NCBI GenBank assembly: GCA_027924645.1
Contig: BSBN01000297.1
Coordinates: 5,580,001 to 5,644,000, forward strand
From: Cunninghamia lanceolata
Lineage: Eukaryota; Streptophyta; Pinopsida; Cupressales; Cupressaceae
Direction of reading: 5' to 3'
DNA: 64,000 nucleotides
Part shown: piece by piece, positions 42,920 through 52,459 of the stretch
How the letters are laid out: each line of letters starts with the position of its first letter
Position numbering within the stretch: position 1 is the first letter of the stretch
Notes under the pieces: model-generated
What the model was told of the DNA's origin: nothing
The model's input: only the letters and a program-made list of their open reading frames with translations
Databases searched by the model: none
Translations under genes and position numbers: made by a program

Positions 42920-45654
42920 TGTTGACTTTTTCCCAGACTGGATGCTTATTCCCAGATATCCCTACAAGGTAGCCATCAGTGATCAACAGGATCTCTGGGC
43001 CAGGGGGTCAACAGTGTAGGAGATAGACTCTATATTTTATCTCCTCTTCTTCTTCAGGCTCTACAAGACCTAGGGGGTATTCCCTACTCAACATCCATGA
43101 GGATATGCATGCAAGGCTGGGATGTTGACAGAAAGCAGATGAGTCCTCCTGTAAGTAGACCAAAACTGAAAGATAAGGGCAAAGGGGCTAGCTTTGGGCC
43201 TATTTGCAGTTGTAGACAGAGGACTGAGGTTCCTAAAACTAACTCTAATGTCCTAATGGTGGTTTTAGATTTTGCTTTGGAGTTTAAGTGTGTATGCAAA
43301 GCTGGATATGGTTATAACACAAAACAAAGCATGATTGGTGCCTATCCAGGGCCTGGAGTCAGTAGACATACACCTGTGAATGATCAGCATGAACAACTAA
43401 AACTGGATTTCAAGGGGATATGTGTGATACCTGCCTTACAGGCATCTCCCAATACAAAGTGTTAGGTTATCTCTACTTATGGTATCCCTACTGCAGTATA
43501 CCCTTCCCAATGTTCAACCTGAAAATAGTTTAATCTACCCCTTGAGTAGAAGTTAAAAGATCAGACAGTCAACATAGGAATTCCATGCTCTAGAATCTAA
43601 ACATTACCAAACATCCAGATTTAGAAGAAGAATACATGCAATACTGGAGACAGAATTAACACAACACATGCCAAACAACATTTCTCATATAAGTTTAATC
43701 ATGAAATCAGTGGGTTCATGCCAAAAACAAACAACAAGAGATACATAAACTCACAGGTAAGCTGTACAGAGCAACCAGATCAGCTTGTTATGCATTACAG
43801 AGCCAAAATCATCAACTTTCAACAACCTTGAAATGAGCAACACAACCTGCTTATAACAGCCAGGTAGGTGCTCAGCAATTAATTACAATGTTGACCAAAA
43901 TTTTGCCAGATACACAGTATCATGGAAATGGCGCTCAAACACAACCAGATTGGTGCCCAAACTTGAATGCAGCAGGTAGGGGAGGAGACAGGAAGATTTC
44001 TCGAGCCTTGCGCTCCTGTCCGCTGATTGACACCTCCAGTCGGGTACAAGATCGACCCACACCATCGCCCATACCTCTGCAACAATCGCCATTAATGGCG
44101 CACCAACCCGCGGCCTTGGGAAGATCATCATACAGACTATCGCAAGCATTTCCCACCGAGATTCATCATCATGATGTTTGAAAATGCAGGATAACAATAT
44201 CCCACATGCACCCCGCGATGACCTCTATAACACTTCATATACTAGGTCATGAGCATATATCATGTCGGTGCTTTTGCTCCTGACGACACTAGTATAGACT
44301 TCATCATCATCATCCTCCAGCAGCATGATATCCTGTTGTTCGAAATATCACCCTGACGTCATCATGATATTTGAAATATACCCTTCATGATAATCGGCAC
44401 AACCTGATCCATCGGAGGAACATCCTCATGCTGAGCTTAAACAAAAAGTCTGGCCGATGAACATCCTGATGACGTCATCATCATATACTGCTGACGTCAT
44501 CATCATATCTGCCTACTGCGCACCTCCTCATATCCGGATGACGTCATCATCATGTTTGCAAATATCAGGAGGTCTCTTCAAGATGATCAGTTGTTAGAAA
44601 TATGACCCCCGCGGACCTTGATGACGTCATCATCATATTAACATCATCATGATATTCGGAAGACAACCGGATATTTGGAAATATCCTCCTGATGCTCAAA
44701 CATCAGGTTGCACTGTAGCTCCTGTGTAAGATCGGGGCGATAACTGAATATGATGATGATGATGCTTGAAAAGATCACCCCCCCGGAGATAATGCGCGAA
44801 GCCAGCAGGCGGATATCTCCTTGATATCAACATCATCATGATGTTCGAACAAACATATATCCGGGTGATATGAAAATATCACCCCTTCCTTCGAGAATAT
44901 CATGATGCAGATAGGCAGAAAGAAAAATATCACCCTGATATACGGATGACGTCAGCATCATCAGGATGAGAAACAAAGAACAAGAAGTGATACAACATCA
45001 TCAGGATGATATTGACTAAGATCATCCTGACGTTCCAAAATATGATGACCCTAGCGAATATCAGGTCGCACTTAGAACTCTTCAACATCATCATCAGGAT
45101 GATCATAACCAAGATCACCCGATGATAAAATATCACCCCGGCGAAATATCATGAAGGCAGAAAATATGATGACCTCCGCAAGCAGCAGGATGATAACTGG
45201 AAATATCATGATGATGACAACCCTTAGGAAAAAACAAGTTAAGTCGAACAACTTAGAGAATAACCCTTCCAGGATAATGGGGCAACATCATCATCATGTT
45301 TGAGCAAGGTGATATTCGGAAAATCACCGGATACTTGAAAAGATCACCCCCGCAAGCAACTGAGGGCGCACTGTAGCTCACCAGTATCATCAGGATGATA
45401 AGCAAACATCACCCGATAGTTGAAATATGATGATGACGATGAGAAAAACAAGTCGACGAAGAACATGCTGATGAAGATCATCATGGAAGACCAGATGATG
45501 ATGACGACCTCCTCCTCAGAAAAATATGATGCTGCAGCTGAAAAATGCTGAGGAGGTCCAACACTTAGAAAAATTGGGCAAGAAGGTGAAGGCTTCAGAT
45601 GAGGAAACCTCCTGATCATGACAAATCAATCCCATGTCAAAATAAGTGCTAACA
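42920..45654 (-). repeat. 3' LTR of gypsy F
   Basis: 2735 bp, paired with 52460-55194. The outer-left 1.3 kb is ordinary. 44280-45560 is dominated by ATCATCATGATG/GATGATGACG words and contains six palindromic TGACGTCA sites. Short open frames inside are the same in both LTRs and are not genes. Confidence 0.97.
44354..44954 (-). promoter_or_regulatory. Array of six TGACGTCA palindromes in the 3' LTR of F
   Basis: Exact TGACGTCA at 44354, 44470, 44492, 44539, 44622 and 44947 (start positions), most followed by TCATCAT. The 8-mer is the classic bZIP (CRE/C-box, TGA-factor) site. In element orientation the array lies 700-1300 bp from the LTR start, consistent with a U3 enhancer. Regulatory function is inferred, not shown. 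Confidence 0.6.
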
Positions 45655-45798
45655 GTGGCTCCGAATGGGGACGTGCAGGTGAAAACCTGCAGCGAGAGCC
45701 AGATCTCTGGGCAGACCTGACAAAAAGCAAAAAATGCGAGCTGTACAAGGTAGTTACACTACATACATATTTTACAAATGTGCACAGCAACCAGTTAT
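45655..45798 (-). other. Short 3' untranslated region of gypsy F
   Basis: 144 bp between the pol stop and the 3' LTR. The sequence adjoining the LTR on the minus strand (CCCCATTCGGAGCCAC) is not a good polypurine tract, so the plus-strand primer is unusual or elsewhere. Confidence 0.6.
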
Positions 45799-48700
45799 TC
45801 ATGCAAAATAGGACTTAAGGAATTGGCCATGCACAGGCAATTCCAAAATTTCACCATCTAGGGCCTGGAGGAAATAAGAATCCTCCCCATGAGTATTGCA
45901 AACCTGATATGGGCCCATCCATAAGGGCTGAAATTTACCATGTTTACCCTTTTCCTGATCTTTAGCATTCCAAATAAGCACCAGATCATTGACTTCAAAC
46001 TTCCTTTTTGTAGTTCTCCTGTCAAACTGATATTTCATATCTCGTTGTCTTTTGAGATTGATCTGGTGGGCTCTCCTTCTGTCTTCATCCAATGCAACCA
46101 GCTGATTGACTCTTTCTGTCATGGGATCTTCAATGTCCTCATCATTTTCCTGAATGAATCTGTAAACTGGTAGGAGATTATTTATGGGCAGTCTAGCTGA
46201 TGCACCATACACTAGCTCAAAAGGTGACTTCCCAATAGCCCTTTTCACAGTCACTCTGTCAGCCCATACTGCTAAGTTCAACTTTGAGTCCCAAGCTCTC
46301 CTGTTCTTGCCCAGTATCCTCTTGACAATTTTCATGATGCTCTTATTGCTTGATTCTGCTTGACCATTTCCTTGTGGGTGATATGGTGATGTATATGACA
46401 GATTAATCCCATACCTGTTGCAAAAATCAACAAACTCACCTGATCTGAAGCACATAGAATTATCAGTAATAATCTTAAATGGTACTCCAAACCTGATGAT
46501 GATGTTCTCTAGTATGAAATCTGTCACCACCTTACTTGTAGCTCTTTTAGTTGGAATGGCCTCAATCCATTTGGTAAAGTAGTCAGTTGCCACCAAAATC
46601 CAACTGTGTCCCCCACTTGATTTGCCTGCAATTTCCCCTATAAAGTCAATTCCCCATTGCTGGAATGGAGCATCCACAGGTACAGTTCTGAGGGGCAAAG
46701 CACCATTATATTTCAGCTTTCCTGAGAATCTCTGGCAAGGGTCACACTTCCTTACTAACTTTTGTGCATCTGAAAAGAGAGTGGGCCACCAATATCCTGC
46801 CCTGAGAATTTTATGAGCTGTTGTTTGGGCAGTATAATGGCCACCACATAATCCTTTATGCATATCAATCAAAATATTGTTAGCCATGTTCTTATCCACA
46901 CATCTCAGCAGCACACCATCAGGATTTTTCCAGTACAGCTCACCTTGAACAACAACATACCTGATTGCATGTAGCTTTAGAGTCCTCTTTTGATTGTCAC
47001 TGAAATGGGAAGGACAATTCAGATTTTGCAAATAATAGACAATATCCTTGTACCATTCAGATCCTGATGCACTTACATTCTCATCTTGGACTGCATTAAC
47101 TTGGCATGCTTCCAAGTTTGACTGTGCCATCATCTTGGCTAACCCTTGTCCTCTTATCAACTTAGTAACTTGTATGTCTATGTTGAATTCCTGCAGTTTG
47201 TTTATCCATCTGCACCTTCTTCCAGTCACCTCCTGCTGAGTGAATATGTCTTTGACTGCAGCATGAGGTACATATGCAATGATATATGACCCTACCAGGT
47301 ATGGTCTGAAACTTTTGATGGCTCTAACTAGTGCATATGCCTGCTTTTCCATAATGTCATACTTCAATTCAGAGGCCTGCAGGGACATACTGAAGAAGGC
47401 AATGGGCTGTTCAAAGCCATCTTCATTTTTCTGTAACAAACATGCAGCTACAGTATGAAAGGAAGCAAATGAGAACACTTGGAATGGCCTAGAAAAATCA
47501 GGAGATTTAAGAACAGGGGCCATCTTTATTGCCTCTTTGATATTCTGAAATGATTCTGTTGCTTCCCTTTCCCAGTTGACAGTTGCATCCTTCTTCATCA
47601 TCTTGGAGATGTTCCTTGTGATTTCTGCAAAGTTGGGAACAAATCTTCTAACAAAGTTTATCTGTCCGAAGAAGGACTGAACTCCTTTCACAGTTTTTGG
47701 CATTTGAATCCTGTCAATGGCTGCCACTCTCTCTGGATCTATCCTGACTCCATCCTTGGAAACAATGTGTCCCAAAAGTTTTCCTTCAACTACTCCAAAG
47801 GCACACTTCTTTGGGTTTAAAGAAATGCCATATTCTAGTGCTCTTATGAAGATCTGCTCCAGATGCATACAATGCTGCTCCTCTTTCTTTGAGTAGGCAG
47901 TCAGGTCATCCTGATATACTGCCAGGATTGAATCAATCAGCCCTGCAAAAGCAACATCCATTGCTCTTTGAAATGTAGCACCTGCGTTTGTTAGTCCAAA
48001 TGGCATTCTAACATACACATATGTTCCCCATGGAGTGGTAAAGGCAGTCTTATACTGTTCTGATTCTTTCACCTTTACCTGATTATATCCTGAAAATCTA
48101 TCCATCATGGATAGGAGTTCACAACCAGTCACTCTCTGCAACATAGCTTCCATATTAGGCAATGGATAGTTATCCTTCAAAGAGGATACATTCAAGTTCC
48201 TGAAATCCACACAAAGCCTAATATCACCATTCTTTTTCCTGACTGGGACAAGGTTAGACACCCAAGTTGAATGTCTGATTGGCACAATTATTCCAGCCTC
48301 CCTGAGCCTTTTGAGTTCTTCCTGCATCTTGGGAGCTAAGGTAGGATTTATAGGCCTTTGCCTTTGTCTAAATGGCTTAGCTTCAGGCTTCAGTGGGATC
48401 TCATGCTGGAACAAGTCTTCTCTATAAGCTTTTAGGTCCTCATATGACCAAGCAAAAACGTGTTTATACTTTTTTAGCAATGCAATCAGCATACTTCTTA
48501 TGTGTGGTTTGAGCTGTTTGCCAATATATACCTTCTGAGGGGCCTGAGATGTCCCCAAATTTATTTCTTCTAAATCCTCCTTATTTGTGGGGGATGTCTT
48601 TATGACCATTTTGTCTCTACTGTCAAAGGCTCTTTCCAAAGCCACTAACCCTCTAGGGATCTTGTTAGTCTTCAGCTGAATGATCTCTTTTCCCACAAGA

Positions 48701-51573
48701 GTCTCTTTTCCATCTACAGTTTCTACAAAAGCTTGGAAATCAATCTGTTGGTTCTCATACTCATCTATGCAGTGCAAAAATTTCAGCAAATCCCTATCAT
48801 CATTAAAAACTTGCCAACTGCATATGTTTTCTGGTATGGCAGGCCTAATCTTAACTTCTACATCTGTGACACCTGACAGAGTGATGTCATCTGGCCTTAT
48901 TGCAACATTGGCTAAGAAATCAGCCATAACATTTTTTGACCTTTCTACCCAGCCAATTGAAAATGCATCAAAAAGTTCAATAGTATCCCAAACAGCATGC
49001 TTGTATTGCTTCAGTCTTTTATTCTTTGCAGCATACTTATTTCTGATTTGGGATACAATCAGCTCAGAGTCCCCAAATACTCTTAACATCTTAATCCCAT
49101 ATTTGATAGCAATATTCAGGCCTAAGAGCAAAGCCTCATATTCTGCAATATTATTTGTGCAATCAAACCTCAGCAAGAAAGAGAATTTGAGGAGCTTACC
49201 AGTTGGAGACAGGAAAACAACTCCAGCTCCAGAGCCTTCTTTTGCACAAGCTCCATCAAAAAACATGGTCCATAACCCTTGCTGATCCAGCTCTTCAATA
49301 CAGGCATTTTTCTTTTCGTCTTCTGCATCATCTGAGACAACCTTGAAGTTATCACAGTCAATGTCCACAAAGCATACCTGTTCATTTGCTTCTTGGTCTT
49401 CCACTGTCTCTGATGATCTTTTCTCTCTGATTAGCTTGACATCCCTGCCATTCATTGGAATCATGGCATATGACAGGTCCAGCTGCATACTTCCACCAAT
49501 TAGTGCTGCCCATCTTCTTGACAACAGCATACCATACTGTGGCTTGATGTCAACCACTGTTATATTCATCTTATATTTCTTTTCAGGAAATGCTGCCAGT
49601 TTGAAATCCACATCCTTCATGATTCCAATGACTGGTACCTCTCTGGCATCCATTGCATAACACTTCCCACATGCCTTGTCAATCTTTAATCCAGTTTGTT
49701 GCATGATAGCCAAAGGCATGACATTTGTAGATGCTCCAGAGTCAAGCATACAATTTCTAATTATTTTACCATTTATAACCAGGGAAACATAAAATGGTTC
49801 CACCTGTGAAGGACACTTTGTCATGGTCATTCCTAAATAGACTTCAGGAGTCTCATCTTCTTCATTGCTCATGACCTGTTTCTCACCCTGGGTCTGATCA
49901 TTTTGCTTAGCTTGAAAAGGTACCCCTGAGATTAGGGATATTGTCCTATTCTTGATCTCTTCCACTTTCATGAGTTCCATAAGTGGAACAGAGACCTTTA
50001 CCTGAGAGAGGATCTGGGCTATATCAAATGGAGCACAGTTTTGTACAACAGTTGTAGCTTGCTCCACAATCTTGCTTTTATCCTGAGCTGATTTAGCTTT
50101 CATTTTCATAGTTCCCTGATCATCATTCTTGTCTTGGGAACCTCTACTTTGATCTTCAGCCTGAGGGGTTTTGTTTTCTGGTCCTTGAAATTCATGACTT
50201 GTTCTGTATCTGAAGTTCTGTTTATTATTTACCCACTGCCTTTTTTGTGGTTCAGTTCCTTTATGACCATGCACCAGCTGACCTGCAGAAATATCCTCTG
50301 GCTGATGTGGGCTGCCAACCTGACTTTTACCTCTGAGATTGTAGTTGCTCTTGACCTGAGCAACTGCTGCAGCTGTGAAGGCTCTGATTTCCTCATCAGA
50401 AGGTCGCTGTAAGCTACTCAGAAAATTGTGTGAGTTCTGAGCATACACATAGTTATCCTCATCATCTTCATCACATGGGGACTGTTGGCAGGCCTGAACC
50501 TGATGATCAGTATTGTCATCAGCATCATACAGAGTGTATCCATTGCCCACGGACATCATGTTAACATCATCATCCTGCACATGATGTGGCTCATTGCATT
50601 CATTACAGGATGTAGCATTATCATACAAAGATTGGGCAATCATGCACTGTGACTGTGAATGTGGCATCTGACAGATTATACACCACGGAGCATCATCAGC
50701 AATATTTATAGTTTTCTTCAGGGGATCAGGAGTTTCCTTGACATGTTGAGCCCTCTGATTTGTGTTGTTACGTGTAAATACAGGCTTACCATCATGCCAA
50801 TTGGTGTTATAAGGCATATCATGTAACGATGGCCTCTTTTCCTGCCTTTGATAGACTTGCCTATCAGGACCCATTCCTTTTTCACTTCTAGCTAATCTAT
50901 AGCTCAGGTCCTTAACAACATTTGCCAGTTTGTCTATCTTATCTTCAGGAGCAGATGTACTACCTTGAGTGTTCTGAGGCTTATTTGGATTCTGCAGAAT
51001 TTTTACATCATCCCTTCTATTTGTCTTGCCTGATGCTTTCCTATTGTTTTCAATATTTACTGCAATTCTGAAAGCATCCTTGAGAGTGGCAGGACCTTTA
51101 TCTCTCAGTCCATATGCAGTCTTTGCATCAAAGGCATTGATGTACAAAATTATGCACATTGGTTCATTTGGCCTCATATGATGTGGCAATTTGTTCAACA
51201 CTTTAGTAAATCTTGCATTAAAGTCTGCAACCTGCTCATTTGACCCTTTGGTGATACTGGTGAACTCATTTACAAAGAAGCTAGGGTCAGTTTTATCACC
51301 ATATTGCTCCTTGAATATCCTTTTAAAATCATCCCATGATGATATGCTCCGGTCAGGCAGATTCCTGTACCATTCTCTTGCCTCATCTATTAAGGATTGC
51401 ATGAATGACTTCATGAAAACATCCTCATGCTCAACCTCAAAATTATCCATGACATTTTGGAAGGCCTTTAGATGATCTTCTCTTGACACTGTATTGTTTC
51501 CTGAAAACTTAGGCACTTGCAGCCTCAGATGCTTGTCAATGGGGTTAGGATACCCAGGAATACCATCAAACAC
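45799..51573 (-). CDS. Gypsy F Gag-Pol polyprotein, 1924 codons, intact
   Basis: Numbered from the GTG at 51573. Capsid-type Gag 14-190; CCHC-like CX2CX3HX4C at 298-310; protease LDSGAS with Asp611. Archaeal-type RNase H 766-890 with Asp773, Glu811, Asp835 and Asp885 all present. RT about 1040-1280 with Asp1158 and YQDD 1220-1223. A second RNase H-like domain 1350-1450, of the gypsy type, in which the two catalytic Asp positions are Phe1369 and Pro1435 while Glu1409 remains. Integrase zinc site His1572/His1579/Cys1610/Cys1613, core Asp1643, Asp1704, Glu1740 (35 residues apart). No internal stop. There is no ATG before residue 42, and the frame is continuous with the upstream ORF except for UAG at 51577-51579, so expression probably starts at 52254. 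The RNase H upstream of RT is the reverse of element E. Confidence 0.9.
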   Translation of the reverse strand: MFDGIPGYPNPIDKHLRLQVPKFSGNNTVSREDHLKAFQNVMDNFEVEHEDVFMKSFMQSLIDEAREWYRNLPDRSISSWDDFKRIFKEQYGDKTDPSFFVNEFTSITKGSNEQVADFNARFTKVLNKLPHHMRPNEPMCIILYINAFDAKTAYGLRDKGPATLKDAFRIAVNIENNRKASGKTNRRDDVKILQNPNKPQNTQGSTSAPEDKIDKLANVVKDLSYRLARSEKGMGPDRQVYQRQEKRPSLHDMPYNTNWHDGKPVFTRNNTNQRAQHVKETPDPLKKTINIADDAPWCIICQMPHSQSQCMIAQSLYDNATSCNECNEPHHVQDDDVNMMSVGNGYTLYDADDNTDHQVQACQQSPCDEDDEDNYVYAQNSHNFLSSLQRPSDEEIRAFTAAAVAQVKSNYNLRGKSQVGSPHQPEDISAGQLVHGHKGTEPQKRQWVNNKQNFRYRTSHEFQGPENKTPQAEDQSRGSQDKNDDQGTMKMKAKSAQDKSKIVEQATTVVQNCAPFDIAQILSQVKVSVPLMELMKVEEIKNRTISLISGVPFQAKQNDQTQGEKQVMSNEEDETPEVYLGMTMTKCPSQVEPFYVSLVINGKIIRNCMLDSGASTNVMPLAIMQQTGLKIDKACGKCYAMDAREVPVIGIMKDVDFKLAAFPEKKYKMNITVVDIKPQYGMLLSRRWAALIGGSMQLDLSYAMIPMNGRDVKLIREKRSSETVEDQEANEQVCFVDIDCDNFKVVSDDAEDEKKNACIEELDQQGLWTMFFDGACAKEGSGAGVVFLSPTGKLLKFSFLLRFDCTNNIAEYEALLLGLNIAIKYGIKMLRVFGDSELIVSQIRNKYAAKNKRLKQYKHAVWDTIELFDAFSIGWVERSKNVMADFLANVAIRPDDITLSGVTDVEVKIRPAIPENICSWQVFNDDRDLLKFLHCIDEYENQQIDFQAFVETVDGKETLVGKEIIQLKTNKIPRGLVALERAFDSRDKMVIKTSPTNKEDLEEINLGTSQAPQKVYIGKQLKPHIRSMLIALLKKYKHVFAWSYEDLKAYREDLFQHEIPLKPEAKPFRQRQRPINPTLAPKMQEELKRLREAGIIVPIRHSTWVSNLVPVRKKNGDIRLCVDFRNLNVSSLKDNYPLPNMEAMLQRVTGCELLSMMDRFSGYNQVKVKESEQYKTAFTTPWGTYVYVRMPFGLTNAGATFQRAMDVAFAGLIDSILAVYQDDLTAYSKKEEQHCMHLEQIFIRALEYGISLNPKKCAFGVVEGKLLGHIVSKDGVRIDPERVAAIDRIQMPKTVKGVQSFFGQINFVRRFVPNFAEITRNISKMMKKDATVNWEREATESFQNIKEAIKMAPVLKSPDFSRPFQVFSFASFHTVAACLLQKNEDGFEQPIAFFSMSLQASELKYDIMEKQAYALVRAIKSFRPYLVGSYIIAYVPHAAVKDIFTQQEVTGRRCRWINKLQEFNIDIQVTKLIRGQGLAKMMAQSNLEACQVNAVQDENVSASGSEWYKDIVYYLQNLNCPSHFSDNQKRTLKLHAIRYVVVQGELYWKNPDGVLLRCVDKNMANNILIDMHKGLCGGHYTAQTTAHKILRAGYWWPTLFSDAQKLVRKCDPCQRFSGKLKYNGALPLRTVPVDAPFQQWGIDFIGEIAGKSSGGHSWILVATDYFTKWIEAIPTKRATSKVVTDFILENIIIRFGVPFKIITDNSMCFRSGEFVDFCNRYGINLSYTSPYHPQGNGQAESSNKSIMKIVKRILGKNRRAWDSKLNLAVWADRVTVKRAIGKSPFELVYGASARLPINNLLPVYRFIQENDEDIEDPMTERVNQLVALDEDRRRAHQINLKRQRDMKYQFDRRTTKRKFEVNDLVLIWNAKDQEKGKHGKFQPLWMGPYQVCNTHGEDSYFLQALDGEILELPVHGQFLKSYFA

Positions 51574-51576
51574 CAG

Positions 51577-52254
51577 CTACCTGAATCTATCTAGCTGCAT
51601 GGGCTGTCTGTTTGGCTGATTAACATTAACATTTCTGTTTGCATTCTGGTTTCCTGCATGGTTCAGTGGTATCCTAGCATCATTCACATTTTGTCTGTCA
51701 TCATGATGCTGATGTTGCACTTCATATCTTTGCTGATGTCTTTGCATATTTGCATTCTCTAGAGTAGGAACTGAATTATTTTGGGCAGTTCTCAAGGCTT
51801 GCACTTTCTGCTGTATATCATCTCTGATTTTCATGGCTTGTAGGTATTCTAGTTCTGCTCTTAGGCTTTTGATTTCTTCAGCCAACTGTTCATCCTTAGG
51901 TCTGGAGGTAGATGGTCTCATACCATTTTGGTCATCATCTTCATCATCCCTTAGGGACTCTGCCTCTTCAAACCTTTCACTTGGGTCTAGAAAAGGGCGT
52001 TCTTGGAACACCTCTGACCTCATTCTCATACTACCACCCTGTTGCCTCTCATATGCACCTTGGATATCAGCTTCTGCACTTGAAAAAGAAGGAGCATGCT
52101 GTCCTGATGGCCTAGGGTTATCTTGTACCTCATCACTTTTTCTGGGGGAGCTCTCATGACTAGCTGAGACAGTTCCCTTTCTTCTATACATCATTCTTTT
52201 TGTTAATGGTAACTCTTCAAATAGAGGATTTTGTTGGGATCTTCTCCCCTGCAT
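51577..52254 (-). CDS. Gypsy F N-terminal Gag module, 225 codons
   Basis: Starts MQGRRSQQNPLF and ends RFR-UAG. Mostly polar and disordered (RRKGTVSASHESSPRKSDE; acidic EAESLRDDEDDDQNG), with one predicted coiled coil (DEQLAEEIKSLRAELEYLQA) and a His/Asn/Gln-rich end (QQRYEVQHQHHDDRQ). In the same frame as the 1924-codon ORF with only the UAG between. Either a single substitution truncated Gag-Pol, or the stop is read through to regulate the capsid/Pol supply. The bases after UAG (CUGGUG) do not match the CARYYA readthrough context. Function beyond a Gag N-terminal region is unknown. Confidence 0.75.
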   Translation of the reverse strand: MQGRRSQQNPLFEELPLTKRMMYRRKGTVSASHESSPRKSDEVQDNPRPSGQHAPSFSSAEADIQGAYERQQGGSMRMRSEVFQERPFLDPSERFEEAESLRDDEDDDQNGMRPSTSRPKDEQLAEEIKSLRAELEYLQAMKIRDDIQQKVQALRTAQNNSVPTLENANMQRHQQRYEVQHQHHDDRQNVNDARIPLNHAGNQNANRNVNVNQPNRQPMQLDRFR

Positions 52255-52459
52255 ATAAATTTACTGTGACCGGTTGGGAGATTACTTCGGAGTCGCCACC
52301 TATTTCTAGGAACTGTTTTCTTCTGAAAACCAGGGTTCTTTCACAAGGTTCCCCAGCGGAGTAGATTACTGTTGCTGACTCACATGGGTCACATATATAT
52401 CACTGGAGATGATTAGATAGCACTTTTATTTCTCATTCCCCAGCAGAGTCGCCAATTTC
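52255..52459 (-). other. 5' leader and primer binding site of gypsy F
   Basis: 205 bp between LTR and ATG. The minus strand at 52438-52454 reads TGGCGACTCTGCTGGGGA, five bases from the LTR, taken as the PBS. A second GGCGACTCCGAAG word near 52289-52300 resembles the start of the PBS. The tRNA is not assigned. Confidence 0.7.

Noticed and set aside
43084..44197. Open frames of 68-122 codons repeated in both LTRs of F
   Set aside because: Identical because LTRs are duplicates of each other. Overlapping frames on both strands with no motif or start context.
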